Assembly (NCBI GenBank): GCA_947428935.1
Contig: CANENS010000005.1
Span: forward strand, 1-64,000
From: an uncultured Candidatus Saccharibacteria bacterium
GTDB lineage: Bacteria > Patescibacteriota > Saccharimonadia > Saccharimonadales > Saccharimonadaceae
Length of the DNA stretch: 64,000 nt
Direction: 5' to 3'
In this document: in pieces, positions 14,902-23,862 of the stretch
How positions within the stretch are numbered: position 1 is the first letter of the stretch
Layout: each line of letters begins with the position of its first letter
Made by a program: the position numbers and the translations under genes
The notes under the pieces: generated by a model
Seen by the model: only the letters and a program-made list of their open reading frames with translations
Database searches by the model: none
Told to the model about the DNA's origin: nothing

Positions 14902-15873
14902 TTAAGGATTTTGGGGGATGGGGGTGAAATTGAGTACGGCTTCCTCGATTTTTTGGCCGAGTTCACTGATGGTCTGAGCGGAGGCGACGTTTTTGGTGAG
15001 TACTGCAATCGCAAAATGGCGATTTTGTTCGGGGAATTCGACGAAAGCTAGATCATTATAGGTCTCCCAGCCTTTTTTGCCATAAAGCCAGCCAACTTTA
15101 TCGTAAACCTCGGCAGCGGTGAAGCCGTTAGGTAAGCCTTGACGCCAATCCTCGATTTCATTTTTGTCGACTTTGGTGGCTGGTTGGTCAAGCATGGAGG
15201 CGCGCAGTTTCTGCCATGATTCTTCGGAAAGTTCGGGGTGCTTATAATAGTATTTAAGCAAGGTGATAAGGTCGGCGGCGGACGAATAGAGGCCTGCGGC
15301 GGAGGTGTTGGCGAGACCGAGTTGTTTAGTAAAATTTTCGATGCGCGTGAAGCGTTTTTTGTCGCTACGCATGGGCTCGGCGCAACCATTATAGGATTCG
15401 CGTACGATCAGATCGAGGCATTCGCCGAGTGTATAGCTGTTGGCACGATAATCATAAGTGGTAATGAATTTCTCGTCGGCGGAGGCGAGCTTGGCGTCAA
15501 TTTGTTGATATCCGTCGTAGGCGAAAAGTAGCTTGTAAACCGAAGCGGCGTAGAAGGTTTCGCCAGATTGATATTCAGCGGCGATCTTGTCGTTGTCGAG
15601 GTCGTAGATCATTATACTGGCGTTACCGGAAAGCTGCTCGATCCACGCATCAAGGGTGGGCTGTAGATCGATGAATTCGGGCGTAGTGTCTTGATCGGCG
15701 GTGGGTTCGGCGGGAGGAAAGAAAGTTTCAGCAACGATTTTAGCGCCGCCGAGTGCAATTTTTGCTACTATGAATGAAATTACAGCGGTGCCTAAAAAAA
15801 GAATCACCATTTTGAAAAGATTTTTGGAGATTAAACGAGTGAAGCTGTTTTGAGGGTGAGAATTTTGAGTCAC
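14902..15873 (-). CDS. Class A beta-lactamase-like serine hydrolase
   Basis: A 323-residue membrane-anchored protein with one N-terminal span (about 18-45). The penicillin-binding fold motifs are recognisable: SxxK in ASVYKL (about 131-136), SxN in ESYNG, and a KVG triad where KTG or KSG is usual. The family holds beta-lactamases and D-Ala-D-Ala carboxypeptidases; the KVG change and the genome type favour a peptidoglycan-related or unknown role over drug resistance. It starts with GTG behind GGAGGG placed inside the end of the CapA-like gene, 2 bases downstream, so the pair is an operon. Confidence 0.75.
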   Translation of the reverse strand: MTQNSHPQNSFTRLISKNLFKMVILFLGTAVISFIVAKIALGGAKIVAETFFPPAEPTADQDTTPEFIDLQPTLDAWIEQLSGNASIMIYDLDNDKIAAEYQSGETFYAASVYKLLFAYDGYQQIDAKLASADEKFITTYDYRANSYTLGECLDLIVRESYNGCAEPMRSDKKRFTRIENFTKQLGLANTSAAGLYSSAADLITLLKYYYKHPELSEESWQKLRASMLDQPATKVDKNEIEDWRQGLPNGFTAAEVYDKVGWLYGKKGWETYNDLAFVEFPEQNRHFAIAVLTKNVASAQTISELGQKIEEAVLNFTPIPQNP

Positions 15874-15875
15874 TG

Positions 15876-17390
15876 CTATTGCCCTCCCTCGGCAGAATCG
15901 GTATTGTTGGACGGAATAGAATTGCTATTGGTTGCAGAGTCAGTTTCGTTTGTTTCGGAAGTGGTGTTTGCGAGTAGTACCGGACGGGCATTAATTAGAC
16001 GCTCGAGGTATTTGGCGGCGTTTTCTTCATCCATGAGGGCGGTTTGATAACTGTCGTCGTAGTTAGTCGGAACAATGCGAGTTTGGAGCAGCTTGCCCTG
16101 CCAGAAATAATGGGCTAAAACAAGGCTGCGAGTAGTGCCAGGCCAAGCGGATTGGTCGAAAAAGAGATTTCCAAGCCCGTAGTAAATTGCGCCGTCGCCG
16201 TAAAGTTCAAAAGTCTGTGGCTGATGGGCGGAAGTGCCGACTACGAGGTCGGCGCCGAGGTCGATCAGATGACGAAAAGTGCCAATTTGGTCGCCGGCGC
16301 TGGAGTCGGCATAGTCGCAAGTATCTGACTCGACCACAGAATCGTATTCGCTGCATTCATAGTATTGCATGTCTACGATCACGAAATCGCCGCGTTCTTT
16401 GGCGGTCGCTATATTATTGATTAGGTCTTTTTCGTTGTAGTAGTTGGCGCCAGGGGTGTCGTCAAGAGTGTATCCACCAGTAGACAGATTGTAACCCAAA
16501 AGCGTGATGCCGCTATTCTTCTGATTGAGTAGGAGTGGCGTGGCAGCCTGGGTAGCAGTTTTGCCTCCGCCAAAAGTTTGAATGCCAAGTTCGGCATATT
16601 GGTCGATAGTGGAGTTTGAATCGTTGTCGCCACAATCTTGATTATGATTCCCGGTTAGTTCGACGATGTTGACATCTAAGTTGGTTAACACGTCAATCAT
16701 AACAGGTTTAGCGCAGATGTTGCGTGCAGTGGCTTTTTCGGAGAAGGAAGCTTCGTTGCTGGTGTGAAGCAGATCGAAGTTACCGAGAAAGCCGCGTATT
16801 TTTTGGGTGAAAAAGGTTGGATTATCGATTGTTTCGAGTTTTTTGGTCATGCCGCGGGCTAGCGCAGTCACGCCGGTTTGAGCAAAGCTAAGGACGGAAT
16901 CGCGGGTGGGAAAAACTGGTAAATCGGTTGAAAGTTTATCCTGAATCATTTCGAGATCTTTTTCGTTAGCGTCGATCATCAAATATTGGAAACGCGCACC
17001 AGCGTCGAGATCGTCGAGAAAATAGTGATCATTAAATCGCAGGAGCTTTTTGGTGTAATCTAAATCATTGATTGAAATCCAATTTGCATCGCTGGTGGCG
17101 GTAGTTTCGGTACTATAGAAGTCGGTAACTGGCACCAAGATATCATACAAAATTCCTTGTTCCGAGCGAGCAGTTTGAAACTCGCTGGAAATGGTGACGT
17201 CGTCGGTAAATTTGAGCTCGTAAAGCGTATTCTCGAGGAAGGTTTTTTGTTCATTACTAACGCTATCGTCAAAAACCAACTCTCCGGGTCGACATAGTAA
17301 CACATAGCCGAGGACGACTAATATGAGGATGACAATAACTCCGCAGAGAGGGATGATCAATCGACTGGGCCGCCATTTCCTCCTGTCCAT
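15876..17390 (-). CDS. CapA family (PGA_cap) metallophosphatase-like protein
   Basis: A 504-residue protein with an N-terminal membrane span (about 10-32), facing outward. The C-terminal two thirds match the CapA/PGA_cap fold: LTGNHNQDCG, GYNLSTGG, VVGTSAHQPQ and YGLGNLFFDQ carry the metal-binding His, Asp and Asn. Family members act in poly-gamma-glutamate or other surface polymer handling; no capB or capC neighbour is present, so that role is not proven. The -10 box (17397-17402) lies 6 bases before the ATG, which implies a leaderless message. Confidence 0.8.
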   Translation of the reverse strand: MDRRKWRPSRLIIPLCGVIVILILVVLGYVLLCRPGELVFDDSVSNEQKTFLENTLYELKFTDDVTISSEFQTARSEQGILYDILVPVTDFYSTETTATSDANWISINDLDYTKKLLRFNDHYFLDDLDAGARFQYLMIDANEKDLEMIQDKLSTDLPVFPTRDSVLSFAQTGVTALARGMTKKLETIDNPTFFTQKIRGFLGNFDLLHTSNEASFSEKATARNICAKPVMIDVLTNLDVNIVELTGNHNQDCGDNDSNSTIDQYAELGIQTFGGGKTATQAATPLLLNQKNSGITLLGYNLSTGGYTLDDTPGANYYNEKDLINNIATAKERGDFVIVDMQYYECSEYDSVVESDTCDYADSSAGDQIGTFRHLIDLGADLVVGTSAHQPQTFELYGDGAIYYGLGNLFFDQSAWPGTTRSLVLAHYFWQGKLLQTRIVPTNYDDSYQTALMDEENAAKYLERLINARPVLLANTTSETNETDSATNSNSIPSNNTDSAEGGQ

Positions 17391-17396
17391 ATTTTG

Positions 17397-17402
17397 ATTA
17401 TA
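17397..17402 (-). promoter_or_regulatory. -10 of the CapA-like operon, giving a leaderless start
   Basis: TGTTATAAT on the minus strand ends 6 bases before the ATG at 17390, so transcription would begin at the start codon. No Shine-Dalgarno sequence is present. Confidence 0.55.
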
Positions 17403-17467
17403 ACACTTTTTCTGGGGGATAGAAGTTAATAATATGTTTTTAAAATTACGGATTATTTTTGACCTAA

Positions 17468-17500
17468 ACTGTGTTAAAATAGGAAAGTACGTAATATTTA
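17468..17500 (+). promoter_or_regulatory. Promoter region of the antiporter gene
   Basis: TTTTGACCTAAACTGTGTTAAAATAGG offers TTGACC with a TGTGTTAAAAT -10 close to the other promoters in this window. AGGAGG follows at 17500-17505. Confidence 0.5.
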
Positions 17501-17510
17501 GGAGGTGAAA

Positions 17511-18476
17511 ATGACGATTTTTCTAGCGGCCTTGTTACTAGTTGTCGGTTTTGTTCTATTGATTAAGGGGGCGGATATTTTTGTGGATGCAGCTTCGAGC
17601 TTGGCGGAAATTTTCAAAATGCCAAAAGCCTTAATTGGTTTGACGATCGTGGCGTTTGGGACTAGCGCGCCGGAGTTTGCAGTTTCGGTGAGTGCCCTTG
17701 CTTCGGGCAATACTGATATGGTACTAGGCAACGTAATCGGTAGCTGTATTTTGAATATTTTGCTGATCTTGGGGATAGCGGCTTTGATTAGACCTATCAA
17801 AGTGCGGGATAATACGGTTAATAAAGAGCTTCCGCTTTGTTTATTAATTTCGGCTTTGTTGGTGGTGTTGTTCTTGGATAACGTCTTGGGTAATGGAGCA
17901 ACTAATCAGATTACGCGAGCCGATGCAATCGTGATTTTACTATTTTTCACGGTTTTCTTGTACTATCTGATATCGGTGGCGCGCCGTCGCAAAGAGGACA
18001 ATACCGAGTCGAAGCCAAAGTTTACTCTGGGTCGATCTTGCGTGTTTGTGATTCTAGGATTAGCTGGTATTATTGTCGGTTCGGAGCTCGTGGTGGACAA
18101 TGCCGTGACGATTGCCGAGGCTTTGGGGATGAGCGAACGTTTGGTTTCTCTGACTGTGATCGCTTTTGGTACTTCCCTGCCAGAGTTGGTGACGACTGTG
18201 ATTGCGGCGAGAAAAGGTGAACAGGATTTGGCAGTCGGGAATATAATCGGTAGTAATGTCTTTAATATTTGCGTGGTGCTAGGTATTCCAGTGGCAATGT
18301 TCGGCACAATTACGCCGGCTAGTTTTCAAGTGCTTGATTTGATTGCGTTGGTGGGCTCGGCAGCTCTATTGTTTGCTTTTGCGTTTGGCAAGCGGCAAAT
18401 TACGCGTGCTGAGGGGGTGATTATGCTAGTGCTATTTTGCGCTTACTATGGAACGATTTTGTTGTTGCCGGCTTAG
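17511..18476 (+). CDS. Calcium/sodium antiporter (CaCA family)
   Basis: A 321-residue inner membrane protein with about ten spans. The two alpha repeats that bind cations are clear: GTSAPEFAVSV with GNVIGSCILN in the first half and GTSLPELVTTV with GNIIGSNVFN in the second. This is the YrbG-type Ca2+/Na+ exchanger family. I start at the ATG at 17511, five bases after AGGAGG; a GTG at 17505 overlaps that box. The gene is divergent from the CapA operon. Confidence 0.9.
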   Translation: MTIFLAALLLVVGFVLLIKGADIFVDAASSLAEIFKMPKALIGLTIVAFGTSAPEFAVSVSALASGNTDMVLGNVIGSCILNILLILGIAALIRPIKVRDNTVNKELPLCLLISALLVVLFLDNVLGNGATNQITRADAIVILLFFTVFLYYLISVARRRKEDNTESKPKFTLGRSCVFVILGLAGIIVGSELVVDNAVTIAEALGMSERLVSLTVIAFGTSLPELVTTVIAARKGEQDLAVGNIIGSNVFNICVVLGIPVAMFGTITPASFQVLDLIALVGSAALLFAFAFGKRQITRAEGVIMLVLFCAYYGTILLLPA

Positions 18477-18570
18477 CGAATAGGGGTGTATAGCTTTTGG
18501 TTATGGATATTTAGAAAAAAACTGGTTTTTTTCGACAAAGCCGTGTATAATGGAGAAAAGAGGAGGTAAT

Positions 18571-19251
18571 GTGGAGTTGTGGAGGTTTGATCCATTTTCG
18601 AGGTTAATGCCGAGTCGTTTTTCGGTGTTGAATCCCTTTCGTTGGTCGAAACGGGCGATGCGGGTTTCGCTGGCAGCGCTGTTTTTGGTTCTGATGCCGA
18701 TTTATGCTTTTGTGAGCATGCAGCCGGCTTCTTCGGTGGATATGAGTGGATATCCGGTTTTGTCATTGCCCGGTATTGATCTTGAGACCCCAGTTGAAAA
18801 ATTAAGTTTAGACGATCGTCGTTTGATTGCGCCGCCGAATATTGCTGGTTCCTATACCCAAAATGATTATAAAACCTTGATTATTGGGCATTCTTCGACA
18901 GTTTTTGAGAATTTAGAAAACGTGCGGACTGGGCAGATTTTGACTTATGACGGGCATGATTATGCTATTCAGTCGGTGGAAACTGTGGCTAAACCCAATA
19001 TTGATATGGCGGAGGTTTTGGCGGCTGCCCCGGTTGATACAATCGTAATTATGACTTGCGCGGGTACACCCTTGCCCGATCAGGACGCTACGCATCGGTT
19101 GCTAGTGACAGCGACTCGTTCGATCGAGACTCAGTACGCTGCAACTTATGGCGAGGATACAGAAACGTTGATGAGTGATGATGGCGCAGTACTAAGTATA
19201 TATTTGGATCCGAAGCGTGTCGTTAGCGTGAATAACGAAGTCGAGATTTGA
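18571..19251 (+). CDS. Sortase
   Basis: A 226-residue sortase with an N-terminal cytoplasmic stretch and one membrane span (about 28-50). The catalytic triad is seen as His in TLIIGHSS, Cys in IVIMTCAGT and Arg in LLVTATR. Sortases join surface proteins carrying an LPxTG-like signal to an acceptor, or assemble pili. The GTG at 18571 is chosen because AGGAGG lies four bases before it; the ATG at 18550 falls within the TATAAT of the promoter. The class is not assigned. Possible substrates in the window include the fibro-slime protein. Confidence 0.85.
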   Translation: MELWRFDPFSRLMPSRFSVLNPFRWSKRAMRVSLAALFLVLMPIYAFVSMQPASSVDMSGYPVLSLPGIDLETPVEKLSLDDRRLIAPPNIAGSYTQNDYKTLIIGHSSTVFENLENVRTGQILTYDGHDYAIQSVETVAKPNIDMAEVLAAAPVDTIVIMTCAGTPLPDQDATHRLLVTATRSIETQYAATYGEDTETLMSDDGAVLSIYLDPKRVVSVNNEVEI

Positions 19252-19392
19252 CTTTTAGCGCTGTTTGTGATTTAGTAAAAGTTGGTGGATTGTTTTGCCT
19301 AACTCTTGGTTAATATTATAGATAAGAATTGTAGGAATTACCCTGTTAATTGTAAAATATTATTGTTTTTGATGCAAAAAAGTGAAAAAGTA

Positions 19393-19438
19393 TTGACTTT
19401 TTGAGCAATGTGTGCTACAATAGAAGTATAAGTATAGG
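19393..19438 (+). promoter_or_regulatory. Recurring promoter, copy 3 (before the TetR-like gene)
   Basis: TTGACT, 17-bp spacer ending TGTGTGC, TACAAT. The TAGG box is four bases further away than in the other copies. Confidence 0.8.
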
Positions 19439-19661
19439 CTTAGAAAGAGAATACGAAAAAAGAAGATAAAAAGTTAATACCTTAAAAGCTGGTGCTTGCA
19501 GATAAAAATGGGGTTACTAGGGTCTTCGCCCAAGGTAAAATAAAGGGGTCGATTTTCTCTCTGAGCGTCTTTAAATCCTGATCTGTATGTTTGATTAAAA
19601 TATTTTATAAAGTGATTAGAATCCCATGGACGTTTTAGGAAGTCCATAGATAGAAAGCGAG
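19439..19661 (+). other. Long leader of the TetR-like gene
   Basis: About 220 bases separate the promoter and the ATG with no gene in between. It contains a stem-loop close to the start codon (ATGGAC with GTCCAT, about 19626-19648) and a GGGTCTTCGCCCAAGG segment that can fold. A regulatory leader is possible. No riboswitch class is recognised. Confidence 0.4.
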
Positions 19662-20261
19662 ATGATGAGTAATGATACGATGGGTCAAATATCGAGTTTG
19701 AATTGCCTAAAAAGTAATGGCAATGAAACGGCTAATATAAACCGTAAACATAAGGATAAACGTTATCGATCGACGGAATTTGCGATTCGATGTGCTTTGA
19801 ATGAAGCTTTACGGCGACGGCGCATTGATTTACGAGTGAAGGAGATTTGTGGCGCAGCGCGAATTACTACGCAGACTTTTTACCTACATTATGTCAGTAG
19901 CGATCAGGCTTTGAGAGCTCATGAGGCGCAAATGCGGGCGGAAGTATTAGGTAATCTGCGGGGTAGAACTCAAAAGGATGTTATGTTTATGCTTGTGCTG
20001 CGGTTTGTGCGCGAACATCGAGACTATTTCTCGGCAGTTATGAATAGTCAGAACTATTGGCTTTTAACTGAAATTTTAAAATCGGCGCGTGGTCAATTTG
20101 GTAAGGGCATTTGTAGCGCAAGAAACTATCAATATTATGCGCAAAGTTTAATTGCTTTGATTGAGTTATGGGTAGTTTATGATGATTGTGCGATTGAGCG
20201 ACTTGAGTTCTATATGCGAAAAATGTTAAATGTTAGAGTGATTGATGTGGAGCCAGAGTAG
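19662..20261 (+). CDS. TetR-like transcriptional regulator
   Basis: A 199-residue protein. Residues about 30-85 form a TetR-type helix-turn-helix (LRVKEICGAARITTQTFYLH, with the family pattern around FYLHY and SSDQAL). The helical C-terminal part is the expected ligand and dimer region and is not recognisable in detail. Target genes are unknown. Two ATGs, at 19662 and 19665, are possible; the ribosome box is weak. It is convergent with recR. Confidence 0.7.
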   Translation: MMSNDTMGQISSLNCLKSNGNETANINRKHKDKRYRSTEFAIRCALNEALRRRRIDLRVKEICGAARITTQTFYLHYVSSDQALRAHEAQMRAEVLGNLRGRTQKDVMFMLVLRFVREHRDYFSAVMNSQNYWLLTEILKSARGQFGKGICSARNYQYYAQSLIALIELWVVYDDCAIERLEFYMRKMLNVRVIDVEPE

Positions 20262-20377
20262 ATGTCAAGGAATTAGTGTAGAGTGCAAGGAATACCGCTA
20301 GAGTATCAACGAATATTCATGCTGGCCCGGACGAAACATGCCCCCGTTCTTGTGTTCTTAGCTGATTGTATTGTACG

Positions 20378-20983
20378 CTAGAGATTAGTACGATTCTCGA
20401 GAGCTGCCGAAAGGGTGATCTGGTCGGCGTAGGAAAGATCGACCCCTAGAGGTAGCCCTCTGGCAAGACGCGTTACTTTGACTTCCGGATATTGCTCGTG
20501 TAAGATTTTTTGCAGAAGTAGAGCGGTTGATTCTCCTTCAACTGATGGGTTTGTTGCGACTATGACTTCGACTACTTGATCTTGTTCGATACGATCTAAT
20601 AACTCTTTTACATGTAGTTCATCAATAGTAATACCATCGATTGGTGAAATTGCGCCACCTAGTACATGGTAGGTTCCATGGAATTCTTTGGTTTGCTCGA
20701 TGGCGTAAATGTCTAGGGGCTCTTCTACGATCAGTATGGTTGAACGGTCTCTTTTTGGATCGGTGTAAAATTCAGATAGCTCTTGATTTTGATCAATCAA
20801 AGCAAAGGTGATCGGACAGCTTTTTACGCCGGTATGCAGATTGTCTAGAGCTAAAGCCATCTCTTCGCTAATTTTAGGGTTATTTTTGAGCAAAAAATAA
20901 GCGTAGCGCTCAGCGGTTCGTGCGCCTACTCCTGGTAAATGGCCGAGTGTTTCAATAACGTCCGATAATGCTTGCGGTAACAT
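20378..20983 (-). CDS. recR: Recombination protein RecR lacking the zinc finger cysteines
   Basis: A 201-residue RecR, normal in length. The helix-hairpin-helix (LPGVGARTAERYAYFLL) and the Toprim domain (IVEEPLDIYAIE, LGGAISPIDGI) are intact. It works with RecO and RecF at single-strand gaps. The four-cysteine zinc finger between these parts is not: where CxxC...CxxC is expected, only the first Cys (SCPITF) remains, while the surrounding DPKRDRS motif is kept. The gene lies beyond the terminator of the rpsI operon and is convergent with the TetR-like gene. Confidence 0.93.
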   Translation of the reverse strand: MLPQALSDVIETLGHLPGVGARTAERYAYFLLKNNPKISEEMALALDNLHTGVKSCPITFALIDQNQELSEFYTDPKRDRSTILIVEEPLDIYAIEQTKEFHGTYHVLGGAISPIDGITIDELHVKELLDRIEQDQVVEVIVATNPSVEGESTALLLQKILHEQYPEVKVTRLARGLPLGVDLSYADQITLSAALENRTNL

Positions 20984-21020
20984 AATAGTGATTTTTTAAA
21001 AAATAGTTCGAAGAATAGTA

Positions 21021-21057
21021 AAGGCATTTGGATAGGTGGATCAGATCCAAATGCCTT
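21021..21057 (-). terminator. Terminator of the rpsI end of the ribosomal operon
   Basis: A perfect 13-bp stem (AAGGCATTTGGAT with ATCCAAATGCCTT) directly follows rpsI on the minus strand. Confidence 0.8.
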
Positions 21058-21076
21058 GTGCTTTTTGATTAATTGC

Positions 21077-21478
21077 TTAACGCTTCGAGAACTGTTCACG
21101 ACGACGCGCGGAACGAAGGCCGTATTTTTTGCGCTCCTTCTCGCGTGGATCACGTTTGAGGAATCCAGCTTTTTTCAGAACGGGCCTCAAGTCAGCTATT
21201 TCCGTAGTTAGAGCCTTTGAAAGGGCTAACTTGATGGCATCGACCTGACCGGCTAAACCGCCGCCAGCGACTTTGATACTGACGTTGTACTCATTTTGTT
21301 TTTCGGCAAGAGCTAGCGGATCCGTAATTTCAGCTAAATATGCTTTGTTGTTGGATAGATATTCTAAGGCCGGTTTGTCATTGATGATAATTTCACCGCT
21401 ACCTTTATATAATCGAACTCTTGCAGTTGCTGACTTGCGTCGCCCTAGGCCGTAAATGTAGTGGTCTTTCATATTCAT
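21077..21478 (-). CDS. rpsI: 30S ribosomal protein S9
   Basis: A 133-residue S9 (uS9), a small-subunit head protein whose C-terminal tail reaches the P-site tRNA. The start YGLGRRKSATARVRL and the end KKYGLRSARRREQFSKR are typical, including the final Lys-Arg. It overlaps rplM by 4 bases (ATGA), so the two are translationally coupled. It is the last gene of the infA-rpsI operon. Confidence 0.97.
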   Translation of the reverse strand: MNMKDHYIYGLGRRKSATARVRLYKGSGEIIINDKPALEYLSNNKAYLAEITDPLALAEKQNEYNVSIKVAGGGLAGQVDAIKLALSKALTTEIADLRPVLKKAGFLKRDPREKERKKYGLRSARRREQFSKR

Positions 21479-21903
21479 AAGCTAATCTCCTTTGGATTTT
21501 GCGCGGTATGTAAATGCTCTGGGCCTGGAAAAACGCGCAGTCGTTTCATACGCTCAGCCGACAGCTTATTCTTCGGCAACATACCTTTTACGGCATGCTC
21601 AATTGCTAAGGCCGGATTTTTCTCGATTATTTCTTCGAGGCGTAGGTCTTTGATTGCACCTGGGTAGCCACTGTGCCGGTAGTATTTTTTGTCAACTAAT
21701 TTATTGCCGGTGACTTGTAGATTTTTGGCGTTAGTAACGACCACGTAGTCACCGTTGTCGATATGCGGCGTATAGGTTGGTTTTTCCTTGCCGGTCAACT
21801 TGTTTGCGATGATGACCGCTAGTTTTCCAAGTGGCATTGTGCTGGCGTCGATTACGTACCAATTCCGTTTTATATCGTTGCTTTTTTGGCTGTAAGTTTT
21901 CAT
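21475..21903 (-). CDS. rplM: 50S ribosomal protein L13
   Basis: A 142-residue L13 (uL13), an early large-subunit assembly protein. Recognisable stretches are WYVIDASTMPLGKLA, GDYVVVTNAK and RMKRLRVFPGPEHLHTAQ. The gene lies 2 bases past rplQ and runs into rpsI by an ATGA overlap. Its TGA stop shows the standard bacterial code. Confidence 0.97.
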   Translation of the reverse strand: MKTYSQKSNDIKRNWYVIDASTMPLGKLAVIIANKLTGKEKPTYTPHIDNGDYVVVTNAKNLQVTGNKLVDKKYYRHSGYPGAIKDLRLEEIIEKNPALAIEHAVKGMLPKNKLSAERMKRLRVFPGPEHLHTAQNPKEISL

Positions 21904-21905
21904 GA

Positions 21906-22283
21906 CTACTTAGCTCCTTCCATTTCAATATCATCGACAAAGGAGATAGTGGCCATTTCTGCGTTGTCTCCGCGGCGAAAACCAACTCGCTCAACTCGGA
22001 GATATCCAGAATCGCGCTTGATTTGCGGCGCAATGACGTCGATCAACACGGTAGCCGATTCAAGATCATTGAGGCGCGCAATTAGTAGCCGACGATTTGC
22101 CAGGCCACCCTTTTTAGCAATCGTAATTAACTTTTCAGTCGTTCGTCTGAGCTCCTTTGCTCGAGCTAGTGTTGTAGTGATTTCTTGATTTAAGATCAAG
22201 GAGCGCATGAGCCCACGTTGCAGCGCTCGTCTTTGGTCGGTTTCGCGGCCAAACTTTCGACCTTTATATCCATGACGATGCAT
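21906..22283 (-). CDS. rplQ: 50S ribosomal protein L17
   Basis: A 125-residue L17 (bL17), with the conserved start MHRHGYKGRKFGRETDQR and the LILNQEITTTLARAKELR stretch. It follows rpoA after a single base, the usual rpoA-rplQ pairing. Confidence 0.97.
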   Translation of the reverse strand: MHRHGYKGRKFGRETDQRRALQRGLMRSLILNQEITTTLARAKELRRTTEKLITIAKKGGLANRRLLIARLNDLESATVLIDVIAPQIKRDSGYLRVERVGFRRGDNAEMATISFVDDIEMEGAK

Positions 22284-22284
22284 T

Positions 22285-23235
22285 TTATAACAACTCCGTT
22301 AACTTTTCTTTCACTTCGTCCAGGGCTTTGCTACCGAATCCTTTGAGATCTTTAAGATCTACTTCGGACAAGGAGATGAGGTCTCGAACGGTTTTAATAT
22401 CGTTATTAATAAGCGCGTTGGCAGTGCGAGCAGAAAGTCCGAGCTCTTCAATCGGTAAAGTCAAACTTGCGTCGCTAGATTCGGACTCTACTCCTGGCGC
22501 CGGGGCGCTTTCTACGGTGGTTCCGCCAGCAAGTGCCGTGTATTGGTTGACTAAAATAGCATTTGCTTCTTCGAAGGCTTCCTGAGGAGTAATAGTCCCG
22601 TCAGTGCCAACTGTGATGGTTAACTGCTGTAAATTCGTGTCTTGGCCAACGCGCGTATTCTCCACCTTGAATCGCACGCGCAAAACTGGACTAAAAACAG
22701 CGTCAAGCGCAATCATATCGGGTCGCACACGATCCTCCGAGGAACGTTCAATCGACAAATACCCTCGACCCGATTCTATGATTAGATTCATCTTGAGAGT
22801 ATACTGTGGATCATCAATATGACAAATGATCTGATTGGGATTACCGACCGTGATTTCTGAAGAGGCCTTGATATCACTGGCTTTGACGCATTTCTCATCG
22901 TTATTATCGGTTCCCTGGTCGCTACCCTTAATCTCGATGGTGGCTTCGACTGGTCCCTCGGACTCGGATTTCAAGCGAACATTTTTTAGGTTGAGCATGA
23001 TATCAACCAGGTCCTCTCGGATTCCGGGGATCGAAGCGTATTCGTGGGTTGCGCCTTCAATGCTAAATGCAGTGATTGCTGCGCCTTTAATACTAGAGAG
23101 CAATACTCTACGAATAGAGTTTCCTAAAGTGTCACCATAACCATAGAATAATGGGCGAATTACGAATTCGGCGCTATTGTCGTTAAGCTGATTAACTTCG
23201 ACTAAATTAGCTTCGTGGATAACTTTTGTAGTCAT
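22285..23235 (-). CDS. rpoA: RNA polymerase alpha subunit
   Basis: A 316-residue alpha subunit. The N-terminal domain (about 1-235) that dimerises and binds beta and beta-prime is clear from YGYGDTLGNSIRRVLLSSIKG and the VGQDTNLQQLTI segment. A linker leads to the C-terminal HhH domain (about 250-316; LGLSARTANALINNDIKTV, LKGFGSKALDEVKEKL). It lies in the usual rpsD-rpoA-rplQ order. Confidence 0.97.
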   Translation of the reverse strand: MTTKVIHEANLVEVNQLNDNSAEFVIRPLFYGYGDTLGNSIRRVLLSSIKGAAITAFSIEGATHEYASIPGIREDLVDIMLNLKNVRLKSESEGPVEATIEIKGSDQGTDNNDEKCVKASDIKASSEITVGNPNQIICHIDDPQYTLKMNLIIESGRGYLSIERSSEDRVRPDMIALDAVFSPVLRVRFKVENTRVGQDTNLQQLTITVGTDGTITPQEAFEEANAILVNQYTALAGGTTVESAPAPGVESESSDASLTLPIEELGLSARTANALINNDIKTVRDLISLSEVDLKDLKGFGSKALDEVKEKLTELL

Positions 23236-23244
23236 ATATTCTCC

Positions 23245-23862
23245 TTAACGTGAGTAATACTCAACGATTAGCTGTTCGTTAATGCCGGCTTCGGCTTCTT
23301 CGCGTTTAGGTATGCCGGTGATTTCTATTTGCATTTTCTTTCCGTTGGATTTAATCCAGCTGAGTGGTGGTTGTTGCGATGAAGCGATTATATTCTCAAG
23401 ATCCTTGAAATATTCTGATTTTTGAGATTTTGGACGCACTTCAAGTACGTCGCCAGGCTTCAACCTGATGCTAGGGATGTCTATACGCCGACCGTTTAAC
23501 AAGAAATGCCCGTGAGTGACAAGCTGTCTGGCCTGTCGTCTAGTGGTAGCAAAACCAGCACGGTAGATAGCGTTATCGGTGCGTCGCTCTAGATATTGTA
23601 ATAGATTCTCGCCTGCCAACCCGTTTGCGCGTGCAGCCTCCTTCATAAGCTTTGCGAACTGTTTTTCTAGCAATCCATACATTCTACGCACTTTTTGTTT
23701 TTCGCGTAGCTGGGTTAGATAGAGGCTGCCACCGCGAACCCGCATGTCGGAATGCTCGCCGGGTATCCCAGACTTTTTGACCATTACTTTGTGGGCTTTT
23801 GGTGCTAAAGCGTGCCCTTCACGACGACTTTGCTTAACAATCGGAGATGTATCTCTGGCCAT
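23245..23862 (-). CDS. rpsD: 30S ribosomal protein S4
   Basis: A 205-residue S4 (uS4), a primary 16S rRNA binder. The S4 RNA-binding domain (ERRTDNAIYRAGFATTRRQARQLVTHGH) is clear. The N-terminus lacks the zinc-binding cysteines found in some S4 proteins. It overlaps rpsK by one base. Confidence 0.97.
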   Translation of the reverse strand: MARDTSPIVKQSRREGHALAPKAHKVMVKKSGIPGEHSDMRVRGGSLYLTQLREKQKVRRMYGLLEKQFAKLMKEAARANGLAGENLLQYLERRTDNAIYRAGFATTRRQARQLVTHGHFLLNGRRIDIPSIRLKPGDVLEVRPKSQKSEYFKDLENIIASSQQPPLSWIKSNGKKMQIEITGIPKREEAEAGINEQLIVEYYSR

